A stretch of DNA of 15,194 bases from Clostridiales bacterium. Lineage in GTDB: Bacteria; Bacillota; Clostridia; Lachnospirales; Lachnospiraceae. The position numbers and the translations under genes are program-made. The notes under the pieces were generated by a model that saw only the letters and a list, made by a program, of their open reading frames with translations, was not told the DNA's origin and did no database searches. Below, piece by piece: positions 1 through 6,149 of the stretch (its first letter is position 1; each line of letters opens with the position of its first letter). The stretch is from NCBI GenBank assembly GCA_019424245.1, contig JAHYZV010000014.1, positions 1 to 15,194 of the forward strand, in the 5' to 3' direction.

Positions 1-18
1 CGCCCTGTTTCGTCCCCT

Positions 19-354
19 TGATTTAATTGAATATTCAGTATTACATTATGCCGTAGCACAGACAAATATAAGCTACAGGCAGTCCTGCATACTATGCGAA
101 ATGCACTTGAAGTTTGATTGTGATAGTTCTTAGTCTTTCCCTTAGTCAACCAGCTAGCTTCGTACACGGATGTACGAAGCAGCGAAGCCGCGCCATGGAC
201 GGCGCGTCTGAGCGGTAGCGTCAGTTACCATAGTTTACATGGAAAGACTTAGAAATATCCAATCAAAGCTTCTGGCATTGAACATAGTGTGCAGGACTGC
301 CTGTAGCTTATATTTGTCGTCCGTTCGTCACCAACTAATATTCAATCAAACAAC
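19..354. repeat. Large imperfect palindromic (MITE/REPIN-like) intergenic element
   Basis: The outer arms 61-89 and 290-318 are a perfect 29-bp inverted repeat. Pairing resumes inward (132-140 with 241-249) and is found again outward (26-35 with 337-346). The core is GC-richer than its surroundings and holds two perfect hairpins: 157-166/171-180 (10-bp stem, loop CGGA) and 189-194/201-206 (CGCGCC/GGCGCG). No ORF is visible in it. The segment 304-354 matches the reverse complement of 15144-15194 at 49 of 51 positions, so this is a dispersed repeat. Its right edge touches the stop codon of the gene at 354-1052, which may use it as a 3' UTR. The left outer arm (36-60) has diverged. Its mobility and function are unknown, and no target-site duplication was identified. 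Confidence 0.8.
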
Positions 355-1052
355 TATTTATGCATATCAAACACATATCTTATGAAGTCAGCAGCATTTT
401 CCGGGTGTCTGGCAGATTGTACTATTCCGTAACATGGCTGATCCATGGTGAGGTCTGTTTTGGTGATTTCTGGTGCATTTGATAAATCTATGGCAACGGG
501 AATAGTTTCACCATCACTGTGAGTGTGATATATAATGTATTCAGAAAGCTCATCAAGTTCATCTGTTGAGAACAATTCACGTAGATCATAGAAAAAACAG
601 CTTGTATCAAAACAGAAATGGTCGATATCCTTGTATTCAGACATATATCCGTCAAGGTTATTAGTCTGGGAAAGCACATATATTTTTTCTTTGCTTATCT
701 GTGGATCCTGATCCATGAATTTTTCTTCAAGTGTGTAGCTGTAGTCAATATGAATACGTTCTTTTTTTCCATCAATACCAAGATAGTTAGTAAAGCCGGT
801 TGTAAGAAGATCATCATCTGTATCATAGCCTGTAAGTTTTCCATCACAGACGGCTATATCGCACACTGTATCATAATTGTTTCGTATATATGCATGTATG
901 AATGAGGCTATAACAAGAATTACAGCAATTACGGCGGCTATAATAAGTCTGTAATATTCCCATATGTACTGGAACTTTTCGGATAAGGAAAGCTCCTTGA
1001 ATTTCTTTTTTTGTTCTTTTATTTCATCATTGATAGAATGTCCTTTTGCCAT
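354..1052 (-). CDS. Single-pass membrane protein of unknown function
   Basis: This 232-aa protein is not a family I can name. Residues 1-33 are charged and probably cytoplasmic. Residues about 35-56 form one strong hydrophobic segment, and the remaining ~175 residues are acidic and polar, so they are probably extracytoplasmic. The topology (short basic and aromatic stretch ending in WEYYR, then one membrane segment) suggests an anchored sensor-like or envelope protein, but no catalytic motif was seen. The start is well supported by GGAGG six to seven bases upstream. It is divergent from the DUF624 gene, across a 430-bp gap. Its stop codon lies at the edge of the palindromic repeat and no classical U-tract terminator was seen. 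The reading frame is secure, the function is not. Confidence 0.75.
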   Translation of the reverse strand: MAKGHSINDEIKEQKKKFKELSLSEKFQYIWEYYRLIIAAVIAVILVIASFIHAYIRNNYDTVCDIAVCDGKLTGYDTDDDLLTTGFTNYLGIDGKKERIHIDYSYTLEEKFMDQDPQISKEKIYVLSQTNNLDGYMSEYKDIDHFCFDTSCFFYDLRELFSTDELDELSEYIIYHTHSDGETIPVAIDLSNAPEITKTDLTMDQPCYGIVQSARHPENAADFIRYVFDMHK

Positions 1053-1207
1053 AAGTCCTCCATTATTATTTCAGGATGTAAATATATGCTTATATTCATG
1101 CCTGCCTGTTTAGTGAGGTATGAAGTAAACATTTGTTAGTTTATCATACAAGAACATTAAAAAAAACAGCTTTTATAAACATTTAATTAATATATATGAA
1201 AATTTCT

Positions 1208-1236
1208 TTGATTTTTATACAACATGTAAGTATAAT
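1208..1236 (+). promoter_or_regulatory. Candidate sigma-A promoter upstream of the DUF624 gene
   Basis: TTGATT at 1208-1213, a 17-bp spacer and TATAAT at 1231-1236 make a near-consensus housekeeping promoter. Transcription from about 1243 would leave a 240-nt leader before the DUF624 gene. A second TATAAT at 1389-1394 lies closer but has no good -35 partner. The rest of the 1053-1482 gap holds AT-rich DNA with no ORF that I can support. Confidence 0.55.
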
Positions 1237-1393
1237 CTGATATAGTCTATTTGTTTTATGTTAAGATATGGGTGCAAAATTGAATTCTGACACTCATCAA
1301 TGTCACAGGTTCAAAAGTCTTATTCTACAGGAACAAACGGCTTTTGCTCTTCTGACCATTTACATTATATTAAAATTAAAGAAAGGTATATAA

Positions 1394-1476
1394 TGTGAAA
1401 AATAAGATTTTTCACACGCAGGATTTGCGCTTCGCACAAACTTGAGATGCGCAAAGAAACAGCGCAAGAATGGAGG
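1394..1476 (+). promoter_or_regulatory. Structured leader with competing hairpins before the DUF624 SD
   Basis: A perfect hairpin (TGTGAAAAAT / ATTTTTCACA, 1394-1403 with 1407-1416, loop AAG) is followed by TTTGCGC at 1424-1430. That segment can pair with GCACAAA (1434-1440, one mismatch), GCGCAAA (1449-1455), or GCGCAA (1462-1467, four bases before the GGAGG at 1472-1476). These pairings exclude one another, and the last would bring structure next to the SD. The pairing potential is seen directly; a regulatory role is inference. Confidence 0.4.
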
Positions 1477-1482
1477 ATTATT

Positions 1483-2289
1483 ATGAAAGGTTTTGGATTA
1501 GATGGCAAGTTGTTTAAAGGAATGACAAAGGCGGGGGATTTTCTTATACTTGCACTTATTACATTTATATTCTGTATTCCTGTTGTAACGATAGGTGCCT
1601 CGCTTACGGCAGCGTTTTACTCAGGAATGAAGCTTGTTAAGGATGAAGAGAATTATGTGTTTAAAGACTTTATAAAGTCGTTTAAAGAGAATTTTTTACA
1701 GGGACTTATAGTAGAAATAATTCTTGCAGCTGCAGGTTTATTATTGTTTCTTGATATACGTGCGTGTGCTTACTGGGCATTTACAGGAAGCGGCTCTATG
1801 ATAGGAACTATATTTATGTATGCTATAGTTGGATGTGCTATAGTATGGGCTGGTGTAGTACTTTATGCATTTGCAATGTTATCAAGATATGATGATAAAG
1901 CATTGAGAATATTAAAGAATTCACTCATTCTTTGTGTCCATCATCTGCCACAGACGATAGTTATGATGATTGCTACATATGGACTTATGATATTTTCATA
2001 TCAGTACTTTACAGCATATATTATAACTATTCCACTTGTTTTGTATATTGACTCATTTATATTTACAAGAATATTCAAATCACTTGAGAATACTAACGAG
2101 CAGAGAGCCCAGGAAGCAGCAGAAGAGAAGAAAGCGGCGGCTGGGCTGGCAGAAAAAAATGCAGCAGAAAATATATCAGAAAATATAGTAGAAAATATAA
2201 CAGAAAATACAGTAGAAAATACAGCAGGAATTGAGGAAACAGATTTTACAGGTGATGATTCTGCTGATAAAACTAATGGGATGGATTAA
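1483..2289 (+). CDS. DUF624 (YesL-type) integral membrane protein
   Basis: 268 aa. The start is at 1483, not the upstream ATG at 1447, because GGAGG at 1472-1476 lies six bases before it and the family pattern begins there. The N-terminal half fits DUF624: a GxLFKGM stretch, a first membrane segment containing FCIPVVTIGASLTAAFY, then KLVKDEENYVFKDFIKSFKENF before the second segment. Four to five hydrophobic segments span residues about 18-200. Residues after about 210 form a soluble Ala/Glu/Asn-rich tail with a 4-residue repeat, longer than I would expect for the family. YesL-type genes often sit beside carbohydrate uptake genes in Bacillus; here there are none, so the role is unassigned. A strong terminator follows. 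Confidence 0.85.
   Translation: MKGFGLDGKLFKGMTKAGDFLILALITFIFCIPVVTIGASLTAAFYSGMKLVKDEENYVFKDFIKSFKENFLQGLIVEIILAAAGLLLFLDIRACAYWAFTGSGSMIGTIFMYAIVGCAIVWAGVVLYAFAMLSRYDDKALRILKNSLILCVHHLPQTIVMMIATYGLMIFSYQYFTAYIITIPLVLYIDSFIFTRIFKSLENTNEQRAQEAAEEKKAAAGLAEKNAAENISENIVENITENTVENTAGIEETDFTGDDSADKTNGMD
2164..2223 (+). repeat. Five 12-bp tandem repeats in the DUF624 C-terminal tail
   Basis: Five consecutive 12-bp units (consensus RYAGAAAATAYA, with T in the first position of unit 2) encode the 4-residue repeat AENI, SENI, VENI, TENT, VENT. The unit length is a multiple of three, so copy-number changes would keep the frame. It lies in the polar tail after the last membrane segment. Confidence 0.9.
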
Positions 2290-2365
2290 AGCGTGTAAAA
2301 GCAGGACTTATGATTAGAAGTATTCATGGCTTTATGTGTGCGTGAAAAACAGATAAATGCATAAT

Positions 2366-2407
2366 AAAAAGATTCACAGTCTGGGTAAGGAACTGTGAAT
2401 CTTTTTT
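2366..2407 (+). terminator. Rho-independent terminator of the DUF624 gene
   Basis: The stem GATTCACAG (2371-2379) pairs perfectly with CTGTGAATC (2393-2401), extended by A/T pairs, and a run of six T follows (2402-2407). It lies about 80 bp after the DUF624 stop codon. Confidence 0.85.
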
Positions 2408-2540
2408 GTGCGTATAAGCACAGTATTTACAGAATATATTGAGTCAGGGATATTCTGTATGTTCATACGTATATGGGGATTGTCGTATGAATGCTGCAAA
2501 AAGCAGCTATATATCTGTATGGTTATGGGATACAGATAGC
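2407..2540. other. Run of five consecutive hairpins between two facing terminators
   Basis: Perfect stems occur back to back: 2407-2411/2418-2422 (5 bp), 2428-2437/2450-2459 (10 bp), 2462-2469/2484-2491 (8 bp), 2493-2497/2503-2507 (5 bp) and 2512-2520/2530-2538 (9 bp). Almost every base of this 134-bp stretch lies in a stem or its loop. A 64-codon minus-strand frame crosses it, but it has no SD and is explained by the repeats. It may be a small structured RNA, terminator read-through processing signals, or a nested-palindrome insertion; I cannot tell which. Confidence 0.6.
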
Positions 2541-2553
2541 ATAAGTTATATAC

Positions 2554-2601
2554 AAAAAAAGATGCCACTAATCGTACAATTAAAATACGATTAATGCCAT
2601 C
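2554..2601 (-). terminator. Rho-independent terminator of glnB
   Basis: Read on the minus strand, a 16-position stem (2586-2601 with 2561-2576; one mismatch and one G-U pair) is followed by seven U (2560-2554). It lies 27 bp beyond the glnB stop codon and faces the DUF624 terminator. Confidence 0.85.
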
Positions 2602-2628
2602 TCCATTGATGCTTTCATGCTGATAAAA

Positions 2629-2967
2629 TTATAATGCATCGTTACCACGTTCGCCGGTACGGATACGGATTGCATCAGAAACCTCATATACGAAAATCTT
2701 TCCGTCGCCATATACACCAGTGTTAATCTCTTCTATGATCTGGTCTATAATGTTTTCATATGTTTCATCTGATACAATAGATTCAACTTTTACTTTAGGC
2801 AGCAGATTGCCACCAAAATCCACTCCGTTATATACCTGCTTATGTCCCTTCTGACTACCATATCCCATTATATTGGTAATCATAAGGCCATGGGCACCAT
2901 TGCTGTTAAGTATATTCTTTAAGTCGTCAAGTCGTTCCGGTCTGATGATGATTTCCAGTTTTTTCAT
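2629..2967 (-). CDS. glnB: P-II family nitrogen regulatory protein, lacking modifiable T-loop residues
   Basis: 112 aa, the full P-II length. P-II trimers sense 2-oxoglutarate and the ATP/ADP ratio and bind targets such as AmtB or glutamine synthetase through the T-loop. Visible family features are MKKLEIIIRPERL at the start, QKGH at 39-42, LLPKVKVE at 55-62, the B-loop TGVYGDGKIF at 83-92, and R101/R103 in IRIRTGE. The T-loop reads YNGVDF at 46-51, so the uridylylation tyrosine 51 is Phe and the cyanobacterial phosphorylation site 49 is Val. No amtB or glnA is adjacent; it is a single-gene unit with its own promoter and terminator. It may act through ligand binding alone. The name glnB rather than glnK is a convention only. 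Confidence 0.93.
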   Translation of the reverse strand: MKKLEIIIRPERLDDLKNILNSNGAHGLMITNIMGYGSQKGHKQVYNGVDFGGNLLPKVKVESIVSDETYENIIDQIIEEINTGVYGDGKIFVYEVSDAIRIRTGERGNDAL

Positions 2968-3003
2968 AATCTTTATTCCCCTTCCTTTCCGATTGACAAG
3001 CTT

Positions 3004-3033
3004 ATTGTAAACATTTTGTTACGATAAAGTCAA
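3004..3033 (-). promoter_or_regulatory. Candidate sigma-A promoter of glnB
   Basis: On the minus strand, TTGACT (3033-3028), an 18-bp spacer and TACAAT (3009-3004) give a good housekeeping promoter. The start would be near 2997, leaving a leader of about 30 nt with a GGAAGGGG-type SD before the ATG. A perfect match to the WalR consensus on the plus strand (3006-3022) overlaps it, probably by chance. Confidence 0.65.
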
Positions 3034-3155
3034 CCTCTGAGTGTAAAATGTGAATATTCTAAAGCATATTTAAAAATGCTGTTAATAAAGTAAGTAAGTA
3101 AGAAGCTTGTTTTATGTATTGATGACCAGGTAAACTTCATATACTTAGTCTGATA

Positions 3156-3698
3156 TTAATCTTCATAAAGCTGTCTGCTTGAGCTGTAAACAGAAAAGCA
3201 ATAATATATAGCGCATATTCCAACTACCGCTTCAACAAGTATTGAATATAATGTAATAGAAGCTCCAAATGCCATAAAGTGTACAAATATGGCTGCAGAA
3301 AGAATAAGCCATGTCATCTGGAAGTTACGTGTGGCAGCAGACTTTTCCTGGATATTTGCCTCCATAATGAGAGCTTCTGTAAAATAGTAAGTATAATATA
3401 TGGCAAATATAACAGTTATTCCCATAGATATGGACAGCATAGTGCCTGCGGCATCCTGCCAGTTAATAAAGTTTATAACCTGTGCAGCGATTGATGCGAT
3501 AAGTCCGGCGATTGACACGATACCAGCTTTTTTGAAAAGTGAGTTACGATGCATCATGTGTATAGCACCAAGTACAATCAGAAGAAAACCCACACAATCG
3601 TTAGTTATATCAATATTGATATGTCCAAATGTTACATTGAATCTGAGGGAAATAAGAAAAATCCCAATCAGTATGAGTATTATATTTTTTTTGTTCAT
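3156..3698 (-). CDS. Polytopic membrane protein of unknown function
   Basis: 180 aa and not a family I can name with confidence. It begins with a positively charged MNKK and a hydrophobic segment, and shows about five to six hydrophobic stretches: residues near 4-18, 33-50, 58-75, 84-105, 127-148 and 150-168. A polar loop at about 108-125 (MEANIQEKSAATR) separates the two halves. No catalytic residues were recognised. A candidate promoter (TTGATA, 17-bp spacer, TAAAAT) lies at 3803-3775. The SD is oddly placed, 26 bases before the ATG with a small hairpin between. It lies upstream of glnB on the same strand, but glnB has its own promoter, so cotranscription is possible but not required. Confidence 0.75.
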   Translation of the reverse strand: MNKKNIILILIGIFLISLRFNVTFGHINIDITNDCVGFLLIVLGAIHMMHRNSLFKKAGIVSIAGLIASIAAQVINFINWQDAAGTMLSISMGITVIFAIYYTYYFTEALIMEANIQEKSAATRNFQMTWLILSAAIFVHFMAFGASITLYSILVEAVVGICAIYYCFSVYSSSRQLYED

Positions 3699-3709
3699 AA
3701 TAATATGGT

Positions 3710-3731
3710 GGCCTTATAAAGCCGCTCCTTT
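3710..3731 (-). promoter_or_regulatory. Distant SD separated from its ATG by a small hairpin
   Basis: On the minus strand AAAGGAG (3731-3725) is the only convincing SD but lies 26 bases before the ATG at 3698. The sequence GGCTTTATAAGGCC (3723-3710) can fold into a 5-bp stem between them, reducing the effective spacing to about 12. No alternative ATG, GTG or TTG is suitably spaced from this SD. Confidence 0.35.
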
Positions 3732-3774
3732 CGATGTTATATATGTCTTATTATACATCAGACATTTATATCAT

Positions 3775-3803
3775 ATTTTAGAATAATAATAATTATATAT
3801 CAA
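3775..3803 (-). promoter_or_regulatory. Candidate promoter for the 180-aa membrane protein
   Basis: On the minus strand TTGATA (3803-3798), a 17-bp spacer and TAAAAT (3780-3775). The start near 3768 would give a leader of about 70 nt. Confidence 0.5.
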
Positions 3804-3855
3804 CTATGATTAACTGATTTTAGATAAATTTTATTATGTGTTTATTTAATGAAGG

Positions 3856-3884
3856 TTGAGATAAGAAATAGTCTGTGGTATTAT
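3856..3884 (+). promoter_or_regulatory. Candidate sigma-A promoter for the DUF2156/YkgJ pair
   Basis: TTGAGA at 3856-3861, a 17-bp spacer and TATTAT at 3879-3884, placed 30 bp before the start codon at 3914. The transcription start would be near 3891. Confidence 0.6.
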
Positions 3885-3913
3885 TTCAAAATATGTTGGA
3901 ATGGGAGGTGTGT

Positions 3914-4813
3914 ATGCTGGTATTTAGTGAGCCACAATTAAAGGATTGTGCCTGGATAAGTAAAAGTGTAAAAGAATCTGGATATATGGGAAGTGATGCA
4001 TCATTTGCAAATATATATCTGTTAAAATCAAAATATAATACAAAAGTGTCATTTTATAAAGATTTTCTCATAAGATATTATGAGGGATATGGAAGCAGAC
4101 ATGGTTATACATTTCCTCTTGGACATGGAAAAGCAGATAAAGCACTGGAAGCAATAAGACAGGATGCGCTGGAAAATAACAGAAAACTTGAATTTTGTTT
4201 TGTGACGGAAGAACAAAAGGAAGTGCTTGATGCTGTGTATGGGAATATACTTGAATATAAAAAAGATGATGGCGACAGCGATTATATATATGGACAGCAG
4301 GAGCTGGCAGCATTGTCAGGAAGAGCCTATCATAAAAAGAAAAACCACTTATCAAAGTTTAAAAGAACTTATAATAACATAAGATATAGTGAGATTGGTG
4401 CAGGCAATATAGAGGATGCTGTTATAATAGAAGATAACTGGTATAAGGAACATATCAAAGATGAGGATGCTTCAATAAATATGGAGTATTCAGCTATAAA
4501 AGAGGCATTACTTCATTTTGATGACCTTGCACTGACAGGTGGAATATTATATGTCAATGATGTTCCAGCTGCTATGACGATAGCTTCCTATATAAATGAT
4601 GATACAGTTGATATACATTTCGAAAAATGTATTGGCGAATATGCTGCTGCTGGAGGTTATGCAGCCATAAACCAGATGCATGCGGAAGCTTTAAAAAATG
4701 TAATGTATATAAACAGAGAGGAAGATATAAATATTCCTGGATTGCGGAAAGCAAAGGAATCATATCATCCTAAAATAATGTTAAAAAAATACAGTGCAGC
4801 TGAAAAGTGCTGA
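3914..4813 (+). CDS. DUF2156 (phosphatidylglycerol lysyltransferase C-terminal-like) protein
   Basis: 299 aa. The start is at 3914, where GGAGG lies six bases upstream, rather than 3875. The protein resembles the DUF2156 domain with a GNAT-like fold, seen at the C-terminus of MprF and in many stand-alone Firmicutes proteins. Supporting stretches are the N-terminal PQLKDCAWISKS, SFANIYLL, the central KKKNHLSKFKRTY (close to the KxNxxxKF pattern of the family), and the C-terminal IHFEKC, INQMHAEAL, and INREEDINIPGLRKAKESY. It has no membrane segments, so it is the soluble acyl-transfer-like module only. The substrate is unknown; aminoacyl-tRNA-dependent transfer is the family precedent. It is followed after 74 bp by the YkgJ-like gene, probably in one transcript. 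Its last codons and stop are duplicated downstream. Confidence 0.85.
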   Translation: MLVFSEPQLKDCAWISKSVKESGYMGSDASFANIYLLKSKYNTKVSFYKDFLIRYYEGYGSRHGYTFPLGHGKADKALEAIRQDALENNRKLEFCFVTEEQKEVLDAVYGNILEYKKDDGDSDYIYGQQELAALSGRAYHKKKNHLSKFKRTYNNIRYSEIGAGNIEDAVIIEDNWYKEHIKDEDASINMEYSAIKEALLHFDDLALTGGILYVNDVPAAMTIASYINDDTVDIHFEKCIGEYAAAGGYAAINQMHAEALKNVMYINREEDINIPGLRKAKESYHPKIMLKKYSAAEKC

Positions 4814-4837
4814 ATATAGCTGAAAAGTACTGAATAT
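4798..4837 (+). repeat. 20-bp tandem duplication spanning the DUF2156 stop codon
   Basis: Two adjacent 20-bp units (4798-4817 and 4818-4837) differ at one base. The first contains the real end of the gene (GAA AAG TGC TGA) and the second repeats it (GAA AAG TAC TGA) in the untranslated region. Confidence 0.9.
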
Positions 4838-4887
4838 AGCAGCGTATATGGTTATAAATGCAGCGTGCACGGGAATGGAGGATTATA

Positions 4888-5397
4888 ATGCTTTCAAAGG
4901 TACTATCAAAAGAGTCATGTGCAAAGTGCAGATTCTGTTGTTCATTTAGAAGATGCAGTCTATGGGAAACACCTCTTTTTCCAAAGGATGAGTGTGAAAA
5001 ATTATCACATGCCAATGAATATAATGTTATATCAGAGTTCAGAATGTATGATGATTGTGGACAGATGAAGCTTGAACATAAATATAAAACAGATAATCAG
5101 GAGGAAGAAGCAGCCTGTGATTATCTTGATGTGCATAAAGGCTGCATATTATCTGATGAGGACAAGCCTTTTGACTGTAAAATATGGCCTCTTAGAATTA
5201 TGAAAAAGGATGATAAACTGGTTATTGCATTTACACCAACGTGTGCTGCACTTGGAAAAGAACCTTCTGTGGAGCTGAAAGAGCTGGTTTGTGGCAGACT
5301 TGGTGACAGCATATACGAATATGCCAGAAGACATCCATTTATAATAAAAGATTATAAAGAAGGATTTCCAGTAATAAGAAGTGAGTGTCTTTCTTAA
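4888..5397 (+). CDS. YkgJ/CxxCxxCC family cysteine-cluster protein
   Basis: 169 aa. The start is at 4888, where GGAGG lies six bases before the ATG; the upstream ATG at 4858 is in frame but reads through the SD. The defining motif CAKCRFCC is at residues 11-18. It is followed by a Cys-rich central part and a CILSDEDKPFDCKIWPL stretch, which matches the C-x7-11-P-x2-C-x3-P pattern of the YkgJ family (PF03692). Members are thought to hold a zinc or iron-sulfur site, and most have no proven function. It is soluble with no signal peptide. It sits directly downstream of the DUF2156 gene, so the pair may act together, perhaps in modification of a protein or lipid, but this is inference. Confidence 0.88.
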   Translation: MLSKVLSKESCAKCRFCCSFRRCSLWETPLFPKDECEKLSHANEYNVISEFRMYDDCGQMKLEHKYKTDNQEEEAACDYLDVHKGCILSDEDKPFDCKIWPLRIMKKDDKLVIAFTPTCAALGKEPSVELKELVCGRLGDSIYEYARRHPFIIKDYKEGFPVIRSECLS

Positions 5398-5407
5398 AAT
5401 TTCTTTA

Positions 5408-5457
5408 TTATAAGTTTATATGTTTATAAGTTTATAAGTTTTATAAGTTTTATATAT
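5408..5457. repeat. AT-rich short tandem repeat after the YkgJ-like gene
   Basis: Degenerate units of TTTATAAG with 8-12 bp spacing fill this stretch, just after the stop codon at 5397. No terminator with a U-tract was seen here. Confidence 0.7.
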
Positions 5458-5461
5458 TTTA

Positions 5462-5525
5462 GGCAGTTTCTGGATGACAATGATAATATATTTGGCAGTT
5501 TCTAGGTAATAATGGTAATATATTT
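5462..5525 (+). repeat. 32-bp imperfect tandem duplication
   Basis: The units 5462-5493 and 5494-5525 agree at 27 of 32 positions and all five differences are transitions. A third copy begins at 5526 (GGCAATTT) and then decays. No ORF uses it. Confidence 0.8.
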
Positions 5526-5567
5526 GGCAATTTGAAATATATATGTAAAAATATGTCGGAATATGGT

Positions 5568-5594
5568 TAAGTAATGTATGACCCAAACCGATAT
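5568..5594 (+). promoter_or_regulatory. Sigma-28 (SigD/FliA)-like motility promoter
   Basis: TAAG (5568-5571), exactly 15 bp, then ACCGATAT (5587-5594). The Bacillus SigD consensus is TAAA-N15-GCCGATAT, so ten of twelve bases match with the right spacing. The expected start, near 5602, leaves a leader of about 38 nt with AAAGGGG as SD before the ATG at 5640. Confidence 0.6.
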
Positions 5595-5639
5595 CATGTA
5601 TGCGAAAAGCAGTATAGGTAATGAAAGGGGTGCAGTTAT

Positions 5640-6032
5640 ATGTTAGTTTCAGGATATGCCCGTTATGGAACATATGATGTCAGCAAAGTTAGTACATACA
5701 ATGATTCATATAATGATACAGTGTCAGATATGACAGGAACTGCTGGTACATTGCAGGCAGACAAAGAATTAGAAGCAAATGAATCACAGCAGGGCAGTTT
5801 ATTTACTAATCAGGCACCTAAGCATTCAGAACCAGCTGATTTTATATTTGATTTCAGGAAGGATAGCAGGTTTAATCTTGAAGGTGCAACAAAGGACTAT
5901 GAGGATATTAATATAGATAAGGCACTTTATGATATGAAGAAAGATACCGTGCTTGATAAATATAAGTTTTTTGTTGATTCCCCTAATCTTGGAACTGATA
6001 AAGATGGTACAGTAAGAATAGTCAGAAGATAG
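5640..6032 (+). CDS. Small soluble protein of unknown function, probably in the motility regulon
   Basis: 130 aa and not a family I can name. There is no signal peptide or membrane segment. Residues about 1-60 are polar, rich in Thr, Ser, Asp, Asn and Gln, and probably disordered. The second half has a compact pattern: ADFIFDFRKDSRFNLEGA at about 66-83, DINIDKALYDMKKDTVLDKYKFFV at about 88-111, then GTDKDGTVRIVRR at the C-terminus. The start is supported by AAAGGGG nine bases upstream. It has its own sigma-28-like promoter, which suggests expression with the flagellar or chemotaxis genes. It is followed by the tRNA-Gln promoter with no clear terminator. The coding status is likely because the frame is long, AT-rich and has a proper SD. 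Confidence 0.7.
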   Translation: MLVSGYARYGTYDVSKVSTYNDSYNDTVSDMTGTAGTLQADKELEANESQQGSLFTNQAPKHSEPADFIFDFRKDSRFNLEGATKDYEDINIDKALYDMKKDTVLDKYKFFVDSPNLGTDKDGTVRIVRR

Positions 6033-6100
6033 TATTTTCCTTTTATGAAATACCATGTTGAAAAAAATCGAAAAAATTTAAAAAAAATTAAAAAAAGTAC

Positions 6101-6129
6101 TTGCATTATTTTAAAACATAGTATATAAT
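6101..6129 (+). promoter_or_regulatory. Strong promoter of the tRNA-Gln gene with A-tract UP-like element
   Basis: TTGCAT (6101-6106), a 17-bp spacer and a perfect TATAAT (6124-6129). Just upstream, 6061-6097 consists of phased A-tracts like an UP element. Transcription would start near 6136, about 14 bp before the mature tRNA. Confidence 0.85.
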
Positions 6130-6149
6130 TCATTTTGTTGTCACGATAT

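Noticed and set aside
2374..2568. 64-codon minus-strand frame in the gap between the DUF624 gene and glnB
   Set aside because: It has no SD, crosses both terminators and the hairpin cluster, and has no recognisable protein features.
3006..3022. Second perfect WalR-type match, TGTAAA-N5-TGTTAC, in the glnB promoter
   Set aside because: It lies on the opposite strand across the promoter spacer of a nitrogen regulator, and a chance match in a window of this size is plausible. It is a reminder that the box before the M23 gene needs testing.
3400..3786. 128-codon plus-strand frame opposite the 180-aa membrane protein
   Set aside because: The minus-strand frame has the membrane protein pattern and a promoter; the plus frame has no SD and starts inside it.
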